This document shows positions 16,123 to 24,489 of a stretch of 64,000 nt of DNA, piece by piece. The stretch lies in contig DASRZM010000109.1 in the NCBI GenBank assembly GCA_035686365.1, positions 22,974 through 86,973 of the forward strand, in the 5' to 3' direction. The position numbers and the translations under genes are program-made. Position 1 is the first letter of the stretch. Each line of letters begins with the position of its first letter. Origin of the DNA: DASRZM01 sp035686365. GTDB taxonomy: Bacteria > Pseudomonadota > Gammaproteobacteria > Xanthomonadales > Xanthomonadaceae. The notes beneath the pieces are model-generated. The model made no database searches. It was not told where the DNA came from and worked only from the letters and a program-made list of their open reading frames with translations.

Positions 16123-17604
16123 TCAGTCCTCGCGGGTGACGCGCAGGACCTCGTCGATGCTGGTGATGCCGGCCACCAGCTTGTGCCAGCCATCGTCCAG
16201 CATCGAGGGCGTGCGCGAGCGCGCGTGGGCCAGCTGCGCCGACTCCGGCGCGCCTTCGTGGATCAGCCCCCGCAGGGTCTCGTCCACCAGCACCAGCTCG
16301 TACAGGCCGGTGCGCCCGCGGTAGCCGCCACCGCCGCCGGTGGCCTCCGCCGAGGGACGGTACAGGCGGATCTCCGGATCCGGATCGCGGCCGAGCGCGG
16401 CGAACTCGGCGACGCTGGGCGCATAGGCCTCGCGCGTGTCCGGATCGAGCACGCGCACCAGCCGCTGCGCCAGCACGCCCAGCAGCGAGGACGACAGCAG
16501 GAACGGTTCGATGCCCATGTCGCGCAGCCGCGTGACCGCGCCCACCGCCGTGTTGGTGTGCAGCGTGGAGAGCACCAGGTGGCCGGTCAACGAGGCCTGC
16601 ACCGCGATCCGGGCGGTCTCCAGGTCGCGGATCTCGCCGACCATGACCACGTCCGGGTCCTGTCGCAGGATCGCGCGCAGGCCGCGGGCGAAGGTCATCT
16701 CCACCTTGGGGTTGACCTGGGTCTGGCCGATCCCGTCCAGGAAGTACTCCACCGGATCCTCGACGGTGAGGATGTTGCGGGTGGCATCGTTCAGGCGCGA
16801 GAGCGCCGCGTACAGCGTGGTGGTCTTGCCCGAGCCGGTCGGGCCGGTCACCAGCACGATGCCGTGCGGCCGATGGATGAGCCCGTCCACGCGCTCGCGC
16901 GTGCTCGCGTCCATGCCCAGCTCGGTCAGGTCCAGCCGCCCGGCCTGCTTGTCGAGCAGGCGCATCACCACGCGCTCGCCGTGACCGGAGGGAATGGTGG
17001 ACACGCGCACGTCGACCGGGCGCCCGGCCACCCGCAGCGAGATGCGGCCGTCCTGCGGCAGCCGTTTCTCGGCGATGTCGAGCTTGGCCATGATCTTGAT
17101 GCGGCTGACCACGGCCGCGGCGATGCCCTTGGCCGGCGCCAGCACCTCCCGCAGCACCCCGTCGATGCGGAAGCGCACGAGCAGGCGGTCCTCGAACGGT
17201 TCGATGTGGATGTCCGAGGCGTTCTGCCGGACCGCCTCGGTCAGCAGCGCGTTGATCAGGCGGATGATCGGCGCGTCGTCCTCGCTCTCGAGCAGGTCCT
17301 GCGGCTCGGGCAGCGCCTCGGCCAGCGCGGCCAGGTCGGGGGTGGCCTCCAGGTCCGCGGCCACCGACGCGGCGGCGTCGCCACCGGCCTCGTACAGTTG
17401 CCGCAGCAGGCGTTCGTAGTCGGCCGGCGCGACCGGTTCGAGCACCAGTGGCAGGCCGACGTGGCGGCGCAGTTCGGCGAACACGTGCGGGGCCACGTCG
17501 GGCCTGTGCGCAACCTGCGCCAGGCCCTCGCGCACGGCCACGACGGTGGCGCCGTTGCGGCGCGCGAAACCGTAGGACGGCCGCGCCGGCGCCGGGTCGC
17601 TCAC
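16123..17604 (-). CDS. gspE: Type II secretion ATPase GspE, zinc motif absent
   Basis: 493 residues. The hexameric ATPase that drives the secretion pseudopilus. It has an N-terminal N1E-like domain (about 1-110), Walker A GPTGSGKTT (about 255), Asp box 'ILTVEDPVEYFLDG', Walker B 'QDPDVVMVGEIRD' and His box 'GHLVLSTLHTNTA'. GspE normally carries a four-cysteine zinc module before 'GYRGRTGLYEL'; here that stretch (about 396-440) has no cysteine and is replaced by a Gly-rich linker. The whole protein lacks Cys. The start overlaps the gspD stop (ATGA). Confidence 0.95.
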   Translation of the reverse strand: MSDPAPARPSYGFARRNGATVVAVREGLAQVAHRPDVAPHVFAELRRHVGLPLVLEPVAPADYERLLRQLYEAGGDAAASVAADLEATPDLAALAEALPEPQDLLESEDDAPIIRLINALLTEAVRQNASDIHIEPFEDRLLVRFRIDGVLREVLAPAKGIAAAVVSRIKIMAKLDIAEKRLPQDGRISLRVAGRPVDVRVSTIPSGHGERVVMRLLDKQAGRLDLTELGMDASTRERVDGLIHRPHGIVLVTGPTGSGKTTTLYAALSRLNDATRNILTVEDPVEYFLDGIGQTQVNPKVEMTFARGLRAILRQDPDVVMVGEIRDLETARIAVQASLTGHLVLSTLHTNTAVGAVTRLRDMGIEPFLLSSSLLGVLAQRLVRVLDPDTREAYAPSVAEFAALGRDPDPEIRLYRPSAEATGGGGGYRGRTGLYELVLVDETLRGLIHEGAPESAQLAHARSRTPSMLDDGWHKLVAGITSIDEVLRVTRED

Positions 17605-19694
17605 GGTTCGCGGTCCATGTGCGGCGCGCGCCGGCGCAGCGGCGGCGGCCGCTGCATCAGGTCGGGATCCCGCGCATCGGGCAGCGGCGGCAGCACCGGC
17701 TGCGGCGGCGCGCCGATGCGTTGCTCGGCGGCCTGTTGCAGCCGCAGCTGCTCGGCACGCAGGAAATTGTACTTGTCGCTGGACATCGCCGTCTCGGTCA
17801 GCGCATCGCGCAGGATGATCGGCCGCAGGAACACCATCAGGTTGCGCTTGGAGCGGTTGTTGGCGCGCGACTTGAACAGGTGCCCCAGCAGCGGAATGCG
17901 CGAGAGCCCCGGCACGCCCTGCAGGTTCTCGGTGACCTCCTCGGAGATCAGGCCGCCGAGCACCAGCAGGCCGCCGTCGGGCACCAGCACCGAGGTCGTC
18001 AGCTCGCGCTTGTTGGTCACCAGGTCCACCGCGTTGGCCGGCGTGGGCGCCAGCGAGGACACTTCCTGGCGGATGTCCATGCGCACCGAATCGCCCTCGT
18101 TGATGTGCGGGGTCACGGTCAGGATCAGGCCCACGTCCTCGCGCTGGATGGTCTGGAACGGGTTGGTCGGCTGGTTGGTGCCGCCGGTGGTCGAGGTGTT
18201 GACGTACTGGCCGGTCAGGAACGGCACCTCCTGCACGACCTTGAACTCGGCCTCATGGTTGTCCAGCGTGACCACGCTGGGTTGCGAGAGCACGTTCGCG
18301 CGGGTGTCCCCGCGCAGCGCCTTCACCAGGGCGCCGACCTGGAACACGGTGATCTCGCCCTCGCCGGTCGGGTTCGGGATGGTCACCCGGCCACCGATGT
18401 AGCCCATGTTCAGACCCGAGCCGCCGACCGCGCCCAGCGGGTTGGTCAGCGCCCCGACGATGCCGCCGGTGCCGCTGCTGCCGGGGAAGTTGGTGCCGCC
18501 GATGTAGCCCTCGTTGCCGTCGAAGTTGGTGCTCTGCCACTGCACGCCGAACTCGTCGACGAAGTCGTCCGAGACCTCGGCGATGACCGCCTCGATCAGC
18601 ACCTGGGCGCGCCGCACGTCGAGCTGGCGCACGATCGACTCCAGGCTGCGTACGACCGCCGGCGCGGCGGTGATCACCAGCGCATTGGTCTCCGCGTGCG
18701 GCTGCACCGAGGCCGGCTTGGCGCCCTCGGCCTTGAGGTCGTAACCGGCCAGGCTGGCGGCCACGTTTTCCAGGATCGGCACCAGGTCGTCGGCCTTGGC
18801 ATAGCGCAGGAACACCACCTGGGTGAACTCCGAACCCTCCATCGGCGTGTCCAGGTGCGCGATCAGCGCGCGCAGCCGCACCCGCTGCGCCGGATCGCCC
18901 GAGAGCAGCACCGAGTTGGTCCGGGCATCGGCCACGACCTGGATCTGCGGCGCGATGATGCCCGGCGCCGCCGGCGCCCGCGCCAGCGATTGCAGCGTGC
19001 GGGCGACCTCGCTGGCGTTGGCGTGCTGCAGCGCGATCACCTCCACGGTCTCGTCGCCACTGCGGTCGATGCGGCGCACGATGCGTTCGATGCGCTCGAC
19101 GTTGCCGGCGCGGTCGGTGAGCACCAGCGCGCCGCCCTGCGCGGCCAGGTGGCCGGTCTGCGGCAGCAGCGGGCGCAGCCACTGCACCAGCTCCGTGGCC
19201 GAAACGTGCTCGAGCTCGATCACCCGGGTGACCAGTTCGTCGGGGCCGCCGCCGGTACCGATCAGCGCCCCGCCCTCCTGGATGGCCACCGCCTCGGGCA
19301 CGATCTTGACCGTCCCGGCGGCGGCCGGCACCGCCGCGTAGCCGTGCACGCGCAGCACCGACAGGAAGGTCTGGTAGATCTCCTCCGGCGGCATCGGCCG
19401 GCTCGAGATCACCGTCACGCGGCCCTCGACCCTGGGGTCGACGATGAAGCTGCGGCCGGTGATCTGCGAGACCGTCTCGATCAGCACGCCGATGTCGGCC
19501 GCGGTCAGGTTCAGCGTGTGCATGCCCGCGGCGCCGTTGCCGGGCACGACGGTGCCCTGCGGCACGTGCACGTCGGGCGACTGCGCGCGGACCGGCGCGG
19601 CCATGGCCAGCATGGCCGCGGCGACGGCAGCGACGAAGATCGGGATTCGGTTCATGGCGCTGGTCATGCTTCCGGGTTTCGTGTCGGGGATCAT
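17601..19694 (-). CDS. gspD: Type II secretion secretin GspD
   Basis: 697 residues. It forms the outer-membrane channel of the type II system. A signal peptide ends near APVRAQ, then come N0 and three N domains (about 60-370), the secretin domain with the 'VPFLTGQYV' and 'VPDGGLLVLGGLI' signatures, and a C-terminal Pro/Arg-rich tail. A Gly/Asn-rich insert (about 390-450) is the usual N3-gate region. The start at 19694 overlaps the gspC stop (ATGA), but in-frame ATGs at 19667 and 19655 would also leave an intact signal peptide. No S-domain pilotin site was obvious. Confidence 0.95.
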   Translation of the reverse strand: MIPDTKPGSMTSAMNRIPIFVAAVAAAMLAMAAPVRAQSPDVHVPQGTVVPGNGAAGMHTLNLTAADIGVLIETVSQITGRSFIVDPRVEGRVTVISSRPMPPEEIYQTFLSVLRVHGYAAVPAAAGTVKIVPEAVAIQEGGALIGTGGGPDELVTRVIELEHVSATELVQWLRPLLPQTGHLAAQGGALVLTDRAGNVERIERIVRRIDRSGDETVEVIALQHANASEVARTLQSLARAPAAPGIIAPQIQVVADARTNSVLLSGDPAQRVRLRALIAHLDTPMEGSEFTQVVFLRYAKADDLVPILENVAASLAGYDLKAEGAKPASVQPHAETNALVITAAPAVVRSLESIVRQLDVRRAQVLIEAVIAEVSDDFVDEFGVQWQSTNFDGNEGYIGGTNFPGSSGTGGIVGALTNPLGAVGGSGLNMGYIGGRVTIPNPTGEGEITVFQVGALVKALRGDTRANVLSQPSVVTLDNHEAEFKVVQEVPFLTGQYVNTSTTGGTNQPTNPFQTIQREDVGLILTVTPHINEGDSVRMDIRQEVSSLAPTPANAVDLVTNKRELTTSVLVPDGGLLVLGGLISEEVTENLQGVPGLSRIPLLGHLFKSRANNRSKRNLMVFLRPIILRDALTETAMSSDKYNFLRAEQLRLQQAAEQRIGAPPQPVLPPLPDARDPDLMQRPPPLRRRAPHMDREP

Positions 19695-20557
19695 CGCAGG
19701 CCGATGCGCATTTCGCTCTCGCTGCCCTCGCGCAGCACGGTCACGCGCAGGGCCTGCGCGCCGCGCAGACTCTCGAGCAGCTGCTGCTGGCGCTCGGGTC
19801 CGTCCAGTGGCACGCCGTTGACCGCGACAATGACGTCGCCGGGTCGCAGCCCGGTGCGCGCGTACAGGTCCGAATCGCGGCCCACCGCCAGTCGCACGCC
19901 ACGGATGCGCCCGTTCTCGATCACCGGCAGCACGCTGATCTCGCGCGAAAGCACGGCCAGGTCCGGCGCCAGCGACTGCCGCGCCGCTTCGATGCTGGGC
20001 CCGCCGGTGCTGATCAGCGGGTTGACGAACGGCGTGCCATCCGCGCCCGGCGCCGTCGCAGGCACCGGCTCGCGCGCATCGCTGCGGATGCCCGGCAGGC
20101 TCAGGGCTTCGGTGCGCCCGTCCTCGCGCTCGAGCAGCACGCGCGCCTCGTGCACGGCGATGAGCCGGGCGCCCTCGGCGAGGCGCTCACCGATCCGGTA
20201 GGCCCGTTCGTTGCCCTGGGCGTCGGCGATGATCGCCAGCCCCTGGTCCTGGCCGGTGGTGTTCAGGGTCCCGCGCAACTGCAGCCGCAGTTCGGTTTCG
20301 GGCGCCTGGACCGCCCGCGTAAGCGGCGCGGCGTTGCCGAACAGATGCCACTGCGCGGCCGAACCCGTCGGCTCGACGGACCGCTGCAGCCCCGGCCCGG
20401 CCGGCGACTGGATCGGCGGCAGCGCCGGGCCGGCCAGCAGCAGCCAGATCAGGCGCGCCACCACCACGGCCAGCAGCACCGCGGCGGCCAGCGCGGCAAC
20501 GCGCGCGATCGCGGGGGAACCGGGCCGCAGCGCGAGGGCTGACGACATCGGGCGCAT
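19691..20557 (-). CDS. gspC: Type II secretion protein GspC
   Basis: About 288 residues. It links the inner-membrane platform to the secretin. There is one N-terminal membrane helix (about 20-42), a homology-region domain that contacts GspD (about 60-130, 'LRLQLRGTL') and a C-terminal PDZ domain (about 205-285, 'LYARTGLRPGDVIVAVNGVPL'). ATG 20557 is chosen over a TTG two codons upstream. It is the first gene of the gspC-D-E-F set. The pseudopilin and GspL/M genes usually linked to it are absent from the window. Confidence 0.9.
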   Translation of the reverse strand: MRPMSSALALRPGSPAIARVAALAAAVLLAVVVARLIWLLLAGPALPPIQSPAGPGLQRSVEPTGSAAQWHLFGNAAPLTRAVQAPETELRLQLRGTLNTTGQDQGLAIIADAQGNERAYRIGERLAEGARLIAVHEARVLLEREDGRTEALSLPGIRSDAREPVPATAPGADGTPFVNPLISTGGPSIEAARQSLAPDLAVLSREISVLPVIENGRIRGVRLAVGRDSDLYARTGLRPGDVIVAVNGVPLDGPERQQQLLESLRGAQALRVTVLREGSESEMRIGLR

Positions 20558-20665
20558 GAGCAAACCGTGAAGAAATCCGCGTTGACTCTAGCATGCTGTG
20601 GCGGGGCTTCCAGCGGTGCGCGAGCGGTTTCCCGCGGCGTCCGCCAGCCTCTTGGGGAGGCGCGT

Positions 20666-22027
20666 TCAGCCTTGGCGTCCGCCTCCCGGATTGCGGCGGC
20701 GACGGCGGCGGCGCTTGGGCGCCGGCGCGGACGCCGAGGCGGCCTGGCCGTCGGTGCCGGTCGCCTGGCCGCCCTGGGTCGCCTGGGCCTCGGCCTCCTC
20801 TTCGTCGTCGGCGTCGACCTCGCCCCTGGGCTGCGCGCGCGGCCTCGGCCTGGGCGCGACCAGCAGGTCCGGCGACATCGCCCCGACCGGAATCTTCTGT
20901 TCGATGTAGGCCTCGATCTCCGGCAACGTCATCGCGTACAGGTCGCAGGCGAAGCTGATGGCGTCGCCCTCGGCCCCCAGCCGCGCGGTCCGGCCGATGC
21001 GGTGCACGTAGTCCTCTGCGTCGTGCGGCAGGTCGTAGTTGAATACGTGGCTGACTTCCGGGATGTGCAGCCCGCGCGCGGCCACATCGGTCGCCACCAG
21101 GATGTCGATCTCGCCGCGCTGGAACTTCGCCAGCAGGCTCTGGCGCTTGCGCTGTGGCACGTCGCCCGAAAGCGCGGCCACCGAGTGGCCGTGGCGCTCG
21201 AGCCTGCGGGTGAGGCGTTCGACCTCGGCCTTGGTATTGGCGAAGATCATGGTCCGGTTGGTCCCGGTGCGCAGCAGCAGGTTCAGCAGCAGCGGCATCT
21301 TCTCCTCGCTGGCCGGGAAGTACACGGCCTGGCGCACGCGCGCGGCGGTGATGCTCTCGGTCTCCACCACCAGCTTCTTGGGCTCGTGCATGTGCTCGTA
21401 GGCCAGCTCCAGCACGCGGTAGGACAGCGTGGCCGAGAACATCAGGCTCTGCCGCTCGCCGCTGGCCGGCATCCGGCGCAGGACGTAGCGGATGTCCTTG
21501 ATGAAGCCCAGGTCGAACATGCGGTCGGCCTCGTCGATCACGACCACCTCCACCGCCTGCAGGCCGAAGATCTTCTGCTTGTAGTAGTCGATCAGCCGGC
21601 CCGGCGTGGCGATGATGATGTCCGACCCGGCGCGCAGGGCGTCGCGCTGCTTGTCGTAGTCCACCCCGCCGTAGACCAGGTTGATCTTCAGGCCCAGCGG
21701 CGCGGCGATCTTCATCGCGTCCTTGTGGATCTGCATGGCCAGCTCGCGGGTGGGCGCGATCATCACCGAGCGGGGGTCGGCGTCGTGGCGGTCGGCCAGC
21801 GCCGGGCGCCGCAGCAGGCGGTCGATGGTGGCCACCAGGAAGGCCAGCGTCTTGCCGGTGCCGGTCTGGGCCTGGCCGGCGACATCGCCGCCGGCCAGGG
21901 CCACCGGCAGGGCCAGCGCCTGGATCGGGGTGCAGCGCACGAACCCGGCCGACTCCAGCCCGGCTTGCAGGGCCGGATGCAGGTCGAAGCTGGAAAATGC
22001 GATGTCGGTGAGCGGTTTGTCGGTCAT
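20666..22027 (-). CDS. rhlB: ATP-dependent RNA helicase RhlB
   Basis: 453 residues. A DEAD-box helicase that works with RNase E in mRNA decay. It has a Q motif ('FVRCTPIQALALPVAL'), motif I AQTGTGKT (about 50), DEAD in VIDEADRMFD, SAT in MFSATLS and motif VI HRIGRTARLG. A low-complexity C-terminal tail (about 395-453) is acidic, then Ala/Pro-rich, ending in seven consecutive arginines, probably an RNA-binding tail. The divergent trxA-rho arrangement matches the classic gammaproteobacterial locus. ATG 22027 gives the usual N-terminus. Confidence 0.96.
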   Translation of the reverse strand: MTDKPLTDIAFSSFDLHPALQAGLESAGFVRCTPIQALALPVALAGGDVAGQAQTGTGKTLAFLVATIDRLLRRPALADRHDADPRSVMIAPTRELAMQIHKDAMKIAAPLGLKINLVYGGVDYDKQRDALRAGSDIIIATPGRLIDYYKQKIFGLQAVEVVVIDEADRMFDLGFIKDIRYVLRRMPASGERQSLMFSATLSYRVLELAYEHMHEPKKLVVETESITAARVRQAVYFPASEEKMPLLLNLLLRTGTNRTMIFANTKAEVERLTRRLERHGHSVAALSGDVPQRKRQSLLAKFQRGEIDILVATDVAARGLHIPEVSHVFNYDLPHDAEDYVHRIGRTARLGAEGDAISFACDLYAMTLPEIEAYIEQKIPVGAMSPDLLVAPRPRPRAQPRGEVDADDEEEAEAQATQGGQATGTDGQAASASAPAPKRRRRRRRNPGGGRQG

Positions 22028-22169
22028 TCGGAAGGTCCGGGGGTCCGGGTCGGGGGCGCGGGGAGAAGCGCGCCCAGGCTTCATTCACGGGCGTCACGGG
22101 CGGTCGGTGGGGGTGGCGGGGCCGCGGCGGTTGCGCCGCGAACCGCCAGTCCGCAAACTGCGGCGACCG

Positions 22170-22189
22170 GCGGACAAGACCTTGTCCGC
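22170..22189. promoter_or_regulatory. Hairpin in the rhlB-trxA divergent gap
   Basis: GCGGACAAG (22170-22178) and CTTGTCCGC (22181-22189) form a perfect 9-bp palindrome with a 2-base centre, 81 bp before the trxA start. It may be an operator or an RNA hairpin in the trxA leader. No known regulator site was recognised. Confidence 0.4.
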
Positions 22190-22269
22190 ACACCGTTCGG
22201 CCCCCAAGTGTAGCCGAAGCTGCCCGTCGGCCCGCGTGCGGCGGCCTTGTTTTTCTCAGGAGTGCACCC

Positions 22270-22596
22270 GTGAGCGAGCGCGTCATCCACGTCAACGACG
22301 CCGATTTCCAGTCCCAGGTCCTGGATTCGGACGAGCCTGTGCTGGTCGATTTCTGGGCCGAATGGTGCGGCCCCTGCAAGATGATCGCGCCGCTCGTGGA
22401 CGAGATCGCAGAGAGCTATGCGGGCAAGCTGAAGGTCGCCAAGATCAACATCGACCACAACCAGCTCACGCCACGCCAGTACGCGGTGCGCGGGATCCCG
22501 ACGCTGATGCTGTTCAAGGGCGGCAAGGTCCAGGCCACGCAGGTGGGCGCCGTCAGCAGGGGCGCGCTCACGCAGTTGATCGACAAGGCGATTTGA
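22270..22596 (+). CDS. trxA: Thioredoxin
   Basis: 108 residues, the full thioredoxin fold with active site WCGPC (Cys33, Cys36) and cis-Pro in 'RGIPTLMLF'. A cytosolic disulfide reductase that also serves ribonucleotide reductase and thioredoxin-coupled enzymes, possibly including the ArsC encoded at 41046. The GTG start is supported by AGGAG about 9 nt upstream. It is followed by a hairpin and then rho, the standard trxA-rho order. Confidence 0.97.
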   Translation: MSERVIHVNDADFQSQVLDSDEPVLVDFWAEWCGPCKMIAPLVDEIAESYAGKLKVAKINIDHNQLTPRQYAVRGIPTLMLFKGGKVQATQVGAVSRGALTQLIDKAI

Positions 22597-22619
22597 GCGC
22601 AGGCAGCTCGCACCTGCGC
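22597..22619 (+). terminator. Possible hairpin terminator after trxA
   Basis: GCGCAGG (22597-22603) and CCTGCGC (22613-22619) form a 7-bp stem with a 9-nt loop directly after the trxA stop. Only TTC follows, so it is at best a weak intrinsic terminator or a pause site; rho may be partly read through from trxA. Confidence 0.35.
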
Positions 22620-22823
22620 TTCACACCCCGGCCACGCCTGAAGCCGGGATAATCCACGGGCACCGGAATGCTTTACCTGCGCCCCGGCGCAGTGGTAGCT
22701 TAGGTCTCGAACACGCGGAGCCGTAGAGCAGGCCGATCGAACCCCGGCCCTGCCGTTACCGGTTGCTCGCGACTCTCTTGCTCGCCTCTCCCTTTCTTCG
22801 AACTCGCAGCAGCGAGGATCCCC

Positions 22824-24389
22824 GTGCTGGAAAACGAAAACGATTCCCCAGGCGGCGAGTCCGCCGATTCCGTGCCCGAACCCGGTCGCGGCGACCCGGC
22901 GCAGTCCGAGCAGGGCCAGCGCGCCGACGAAGCCCGGCCCGAGCAGGGCCAGCGGACCGAGGAAGGCGGCGCCAACCGCGGCGAGGAGCAGCGCTTCGAG
23001 CGCGGCCGCCGCGGCCGCCACCGCCGCAACCGCCGCGGCCGCGAGCGCGACGAGCGCATGCCCGAACGCGACGAGGACGAGGACGAGTCCGAGGACGGCG
23101 AGGAGGACAACGGCCGTCCCAAGCTGCCCTCGATCAGCCTGTCCGAGCTCAAGCGCAAGCCCGCCCAGGAACTGCTGGATATGGCCGAGGAGCTGGGCAT
23201 CCACGAGGGCGTGGCGCGCGCGCGCAAGCAGGACGTCACCTTCCAGCTGCTCAAGGTGCTCACCCGCGCCCGCGACGTCATCGGCGAGGGCGTGCTGGAG
23301 ATCCTGCCCGACGGCTTCGGCTTCCTGCGCTCGGCCGACGCCAGCTACTTGGCCGGCCCGGACGATGTCTACATCTCGCCCAGCCAGATCCGCCGCTTCA
23401 ATCTGCGCACCGGCGATTACCTGATCGGAAAGATCCGTCCGCCCAAGGACGGCGAGCGCTACTTCGCGCTGCTGAAGGTCAACCAGATCAACGGCGAGCC
23501 GCCGGAGGCCTCGAAGAACAAGATCCTGTTCGAGAACCTCACGCCGCTGTTCCCGCGCGCGCGCTTCGTGCTCGAGCGCGGCAACGGCTCCACCGAGGAC
23601 ATCACCGGCCGCATCCTCGACCTGATGGCCCCGGTGGGCAAGGGCCAGCGCGGCCTGATCGTCTCCCCGCCCAAGGCCGGCAAGACGATGATCCTGCAGC
23701 AGCTGGCCACCGCGATCACCACCAACCACCCGGACGTGCACCTGATCGTGCTGCTGATCGACGAGCGGCCCGAGGAAGTCACCGAGATGCAGCGCACCGT
23801 GCGCGGCGAGGTGATCTCCTCGACCTTCGACGAGCCGGCCGCGCGCCACGTGCAGGTCGCCGAGATGGTGATCGAGCGCGCCAAGCGCCTGGTCGAGCAC
23901 AAGCTCGACGTGGTGATCCTGCTCGACTCCATCACCCGCCTGGCGCGCGCCTACAACACCGTGGTGCCGAGCTCGGGCAAGGTGCTCACCGGCGGCGTGG
24001 ACGCCAACGCGCTGCAGCGGCCCAAGCGCTTCTTCGGCGCCGCGCGCAAGGCCGAGGAAGGCGGCTCGCTGACGATCGTCGCCACCGCGCTGGTCGACAC
24101 CGGCAGCAAGATGGACGAGGTGATCTACGAGGAGTTCAAGGGCACCGGCAACATGGAGGTGCACCTGGACCGCCGCATCGCCGAGAAGCGCGTGTACCCG
24201 GCAATCAACATCAACCGCTCCGGCACCCGCCGCGAGGAGCTGCTGATCGAGGCCGACATGCTCCAGAAGATCTGGATCCTGCGCAAGCTGCTGCACCCGA
24301 TGGACGAGCTGGCGGCCATGGAGTTCCTGCTCGACAAGATGAAGAACACCAAGACCAACGAGGAGTTCTTCCAGTTCATGAAGCGCTGA
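22824..24389 (+). CDS. rho: Transcription termination factor Rho with charged N-terminal extension
   Basis: 521 residues. The hexameric RNA helicase that ends transcription. The canonical part starts about residue 100 (LSELKRKPAQELLDMAEELGI) and has the RNA-binding OB fold ('GVLEILPDGFGFLRS'), P-loop PPKAGKTM (about 283), the Q loop and the R loop ('VVPSSGKVLTGGVDANAL'). Ahead of it are about 95 residues of low complexity: acidic/Gln-rich repeats, an Arg-rich stretch and a run of Asp/Glu. E. coli Rho (419 residues) lacks this extension. The GTG start is supported by GAGGA 5 nt upstream. Confidence 0.97.
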   Translation: MLENENDSPGGESADSVPEPGRGDPAQSEQGQRADEARPEQGQRTEEGGANRGEEQRFERGRRGRHRRNRRGRERDERMPERDEDEDESEDGEEDNGRPKLPSISLSELKRKPAQELLDMAEELGIHEGVARARKQDVTFQLLKVLTRARDVIGEGVLEILPDGFGFLRSADASYLAGPDDVYISPSQIRRFNLRTGDYLIGKIRPPKDGERYFALLKVNQINGEPPEASKNKILFENLTPLFPRARFVLERGNGSTEDITGRILDLMAPVGKGQRGLIVSPPKAGKTMILQQLATAITTNHPDVHLIVLLIDERPEEVTEMQRTVRGEVISSTFDEPAARHVQVAEMVIERAKRLVEHKLDVVILLDSITRLARAYNTVVPSSGKVLTGGVDANALQRPKRFFGAARKAEEGGSLTIVATALVDTGSKMDEVIYEEFKGTGNMEVHLDRRIAEKRVYPAININRSGTRREELLIEADMLQKIWILRKLLHPMDELAAMEFLLDKMKNTKTNEEFFQFMKR

Positions 24390-24414
24390 GGCGCCGGCTG
24401 GAGCACGCGTATCC

Positions 24415-24442
24415 GACGCCGGCGCCAGCCGGCGTCGTCGTT
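24415..24442 (+). terminator. Intrinsic terminator of rho
   Basis: GACGCCGGC (24415-24423), loop GCCA, GCCGGCGTC (24428-24436), then GTCGTTT. A 9-bp GC-rich stem 26 bp after the rho stop with a short T-run, consistent with an intrinsic terminator. Confidence 0.7.
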
Positions 24443-24489
24443 TCCGGCCACCGCATCCGGACCGGTCCGACTTCGGATATCGTGGGCCC

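Noticed and set aside
22598..22823. A riboswitch or attenuator in the rho leader
   Set aside because: Apart from a 7-bp hairpin right after trxA, no conserved structure or leader peptide was recognised.
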